Shown here piece after piece: positions 61,690 to 64,000 of a stretch of DNA of 64,000 nt. A model generated the notes under the pieces. That model did not search any database. It saw only the letters and a program-made list of their open reading frames with translations, and was not told where the DNA came from. A program made the translations under genes and the position numbers. The DNA comes from Flavobacterium sp. Root186 (GTDB taxonomy: Bacteria; Bacteroidota; Bacteroidia; Flavobacteriales; Flavobacteriaceae), in assembly GCF_001428525.1 (NCBI RefSeq), contig NZ_LMHW01000011.1, positions 372,001 to 436,000 on the forward strand. The letters are read 5' to 3'. The first letter of the stretch is position 1; each line of letters begins with the position of its first letter.

Positions 61690-62031
61690 TTAAACGTATT
61701 GCAGGCAATATAAATTTGGATTGTAAACCGGATTGATTTGCTTTAAATCAGCTAATATGTTATGAGTATAATCTTTACCGCCAATTGCTAAATAAAATAA
61801 AGATTTTGAAATATAAAAGGGTCGTAACGGAAGTGTGCGCCAGCCAAGTGCTATATTCTTTAAAAAGTGTTTTATGGCATATTTAAATGCTTTTTCTTCT
61901 GGACGTATAAAATAAATCGTATAACTTTTGATTTTTGTCATTAAGTTCGGAAACATTACAAATCTTGCTCCTTGTTGAATTAATAGATTTATTTCAAAAA
62001 GTGTTAATCCATCGATATTCTCTGTCTTCAT
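61690..62031 (-). CDS. Small unknown protein with a GARFVMF-type N-terminus
   Basis: 113 residues from ATG 62031. Two short strands (GARFVMFPNLMTKIKSYTIYFIRPEEKAFKY) are followed by GWRTLPLRPFYISKSLFYLAIGGKDYT, a mix of basic and aromatic residues that may contact a membrane or nucleotide. The same pattern (GxRFV, IYFIRPxE, GW, GGKDxT) is one I recall from uncharacterised Bacteroidota proteins. No function known. Confidence 0.72.
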   Translation of the reverse strand: MKTENIDGLTLFEINLLIQQGARFVMFPNLMTKIKSYTIYFIRPEEKAFKYAIKHFLKNIALGWRTLPLRPFYISKSLFYLAIGGKDYTHNILADLKQINPVYNPNLYCLQYV

Positions 62032-62150
62032 GATAAATTGATTTTGCAATTAATATTAGTGGTAGTATTACACTGCAAAGTTGCGACAGAAGTCAAAATA
62101 TTTTTAGACTTAAAAGTTTTAAAATTAATAAGTTAGGGTATTTTTAAAAA

Positions 62151-62190
62151 ACGAAAAATCGAGAATCCATTTAAGTGAATTCCCGATTTT
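62151..62190 (-). terminator. Intrinsic terminator of the L,D-transpeptidase gene
   Basis: On the minus strand, AAAATCG pairs with CGATTTT with an additional GAAT/ATTC pairing in the stem; a T-rich run follows, ~25 bases after the stop. Confidence 0.65.
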
Positions 62191-62215
62191 ATTTATTTTA
62201 TGATTTACTATATAA

Positions 62216-63829
62216 TTAGTTTGAAGCTACTCCATCAACGGGAAATAAGAAATTATTTAACTCTGTATCTTTTTCATAAACATCCTGATAAAAACTTATT
62301 TCTCCAGAATCATGAACCCATGAAGTAAAATAAGTAATGTAGATAGGCACTTTATTTGGCAGTTTAAAAGTAGTTTCAGTTTTTCCTTCCATTGCTTTGT
62401 TGATTTTTTCTGTTGTCCATTCAGGATAATCTTTAACCATTGCAATGGCTAATTCTTTGGCTTTGCTTACGTTAATACAACCGTGGCTGAAAGTTCTTCT
62501 TTCAAAATCGAATAATGATTTTGCAGGAGTATCGTGCATGTAAATATCTTCAGGATTTGGGAAAATAAATTTCACCAATCCAAGAGAATTATTTGGACCC
62601 GGTTTTTGTCTTACCTGACCATTCACCATTTCCATATTTTTTTCTGCCAGATAATTAGGATCGGCAGCCATTTTCATTTTCAATTCATTATCAACAATAC
62701 TTTGAGGAACTGTCCAGTATGGGCTGAAAACAATTTTATCAATATTTCCGTTAAATATGGTTGTTTTAGTTACCGCAGATCCCACAAAAACTTTAGAAGT
62801 AAGTTCCGGTTTTCCGTTTTTTACATATACCAGTTCAAAAGAAGGAATATTTACAATAATATATTCTTTGTCTTTCAAAATTTTTGGAGAAATCCAACGA
62901 CATCTTTCCATATTAACCATCAGGGTGTTAATCTTGTCCTCAAGCGGAATGTTCATTTCCTTAATATGATCTTCAGACAGAATGTAATTTGGTTTAAACC
63001 CATTTCTAAGTTTATATTTCATTACACCATCCATTAATTCACGATCATAAAAATTACTTTTAGAGTCATGAGCTAAATCACCCAAAATAAATAATCTCGT
63101 TCTAACTTGTCCAATTGTAGGTGTATTGGCGTCAGGGCGAAGATCTTTATATGGTTTTTCGGCAACAATAGGTTTCCAGGCACCAGATTTTTCTATTTCT
63201 CTGTATTTTTTAAGAGCATCCTGTAATTTATAATATTGGTTAAAAAGAAGATCGTCATTTTTCTCTAATAATGTAGGTTCGGTCATTAAAGAATCTAACA
63301 ATGTATCATAAGATATTTCTTTTTTTGGAAGAAGCCATCCTGTTTTTTTTGCGGTTTCAGCATCTAAACCAACATACACACGATTCATATATATAATGTA
63401 TGCAGCACTCAAAAGCATGTCAGAATCAGCTTTTGATGGTTTATCGTCCGATCTTTTTTTGAAAATTTGATCAATTTCATATTTATAAGGAAGTTCAAAA
63501 ATTAAACCTTCATCATAAGTATCATTCAATTTGTCATACAAGGTTTTTCCAAATTCATTGATTTTGTCTCCCTCATACCAAATTGGTTCGTAAGATCTTG
63601 TTTTATATAATGAGACAACCTCATTTTGATATTTTTTTAAATCAGAATATCTTTTAAAGAAATCAGTCAATACTTCACTGTCAACTTTTGTATCTGAATT
63701 GTTATTTAGATAAGATTTATTCAAACTTATGTTTTCTCTAGTACTACTATTATTATGTTTTCCAAAAGATAATATAGTGAAACTAAGAGCTAAAATTATG
63801 CTTAGTGGATATGTTGTTTTCATTTTCAT
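62216..63829 (-). CDS. L,D-transpeptidase (YcbB/LdtD-like)
   Basis: 537 residues. An N-terminal signal/anchor (YPLSIILALSFTILSFG), then a helical scaffold domain ~50-235 with a peptidoglycan-binding-like part ~237-285, then the YkuD catalytic domain ~320-480 (YIIVNIPSFELVYVKNGK; GNIDKIVFSPYWTVPQSIV; MHDTP) with the active-site Cys451 in FSHGCINVSKA. It cross-links peptidoglycan 3-3 or anchors proteins to it in the periplasm. The size and inserted parts match the YcbB branch. An alternative ATG at 63823 differs by two residues. Nothing recognised from 63830 to the end. Confidence 0.95.
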   Translation of the reverse strand: MKMKTTYPLSIILALSFTILSFGKHNNSSTRENISLNKSYLNNNSDTKVDSEVLTDFFKRYSDLKKYQNEVVSLYKTRSYEPIWYEGDKINEFGKTLYDKLNDTYDEGLIFELPYKYEIDQIFKKRSDDKPSKADSDMLLSAAYIIYMNRVYVGLDAETAKKTGWLLPKKEISYDTLLDSLMTEPTLLEKNDDLLFNQYYKLQDALKKYREIEKSGAWKPIVAEKPYKDLRPDANTPTIGQVRTRLFILGDLAHDSKSNFYDRELMDGVMKYKLRNGFKPNYILSEDHIKEMNIPLEDKINTLMVNMERCRWISPKILKDKEYIIVNIPSFELVYVKNGKPELTSKVFVGSAVTKTTIFNGNIDKIVFSPYWTVPQSIVDNELKMKMAADPNYLAEKNMEMVNGQVRQKPGPNNSLGLVKFIFPNPEDIYMHDTPAKSLFDFERRTFSHGCINVSKAKELAIAMVKDYPEWTTEKINKAMEGKTETTFKLPNKVPIYITYFTSWVHDSGEISFYQDVYEKDTELNNFLFPVDGVASN

Positions 63830-64000
63830 TTCAATTTTTACGTTACTACTTAGATTCGAAAGTTTTGGTAAAAATTTGGGGCCTTTTCTACACTGCTAAA
63901 TTACTTTAGGTTGTTGAGAATGAGTTGCTTTATTACATTTAGATTTTGCAAGATTGCCATGTTGTAGGTTTATATAGTATAAATCAGCTGGTTAGGATAT

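Noticed and set aside
62534-63037. A 167-residue plus-strand frame
   Set aside because: It lies wholly inside the L,D-transpeptidase gene on the opposite strand, which has clear catalytic motifs.

Overview
The window is about 35% G+C and looks like a chromosomal segment of a Flavobacterium or close relative (Bacteroidota, Flavobacteriia). Three things support this. It has type IX secretion (T9SS) hallmarks: a gliding-type C-terminal sorting domain next to PorP/SprF and a PorE-like OmpA protein. It has many TonB-dependent receptors with carboxypeptidase-like regulatory domains, and families largely confined to this phylum (DUF5723, DUF4197, DUF5995). Many genes are preceded by the Bacteroidota promoter form TTTG-N(17-22)-TAnnTTTG rather than by E. 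coli-type boxes. I see no rRNA, tRNA, CRISPR array, transposase or phage.

Layout. 0-4.8 kb: end of a T9SS-secreted adhesin, PorP/SprF, a PorE-like OmpA protein, a lipoprotein and a DUF1573 protein. 5-12.6 kb: valS, an overlapping lipoprotein/helical-repeat exported pair, and an amino acid permease. 12.8-26.2 kb: an iron acquisition region with three TonB siderophore receptors, a DUF4198 protein, a PepSY membrane protein, a secreted esterase, an AraC regulator with a likely operator, and an MFS transporter. 26.3-31.6 kb: two small lipoproteins, topoisomerase III, and a one-haem cytochrome-like lipoprotein. 31.7-36.5 kb: a three-gene operon (four-helix membrane protein, P-loop GTPase, tail-anchored coiled-coil protein) with a divergent six-helix membrane protein. 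This is the best candidate for an undescribed system. 36.5-42.8 kb: accessory small genes, including a P-loop protein and a DNA-glycosylase-like protein, around a repeat-rich gap. 42.9-45.7 kb: prfA and a DUF5723 protein. 46-52.5 kb: a leftward stress and envelope cluster (holin-like, YtxH, a 50-residue membrane protein, porin, DUF4142, histidine kinase, response regulator, AraC, CsbD, Dps). 52.6-58.9 kb: a DUF5723-TSP3-OmpA protein, pyrF, a metal-complex binding protein, a pair of 133-bp repeats that may be small-RNA genes, and catalase. 59-64 kb: purU, DUF4197, a Coa1-like protein, a small unknown and an L,D-transpeptidase.

How parts work together. The iron region would bind ferric siderophore (receptors), move it with TonB energy, release iron by esterase and PepSY-linked reduction, and be tuned by the AraC protein acting at two direct half-sites in the receptor promoter. 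The 46-52.5 kb cluster pairs a membrane kinase and single-domain regulator with protective proteins; catalase and Dps lie nearby. Intergenic DNA is unusually rich in palindromic and oligomeric repeats, several wrapped around intrinsic terminators.

Limits: all family names come from reading motifs and remembered family features; no database search was run. DUF names and the GTPase-system interpretation should be tested by profile search.
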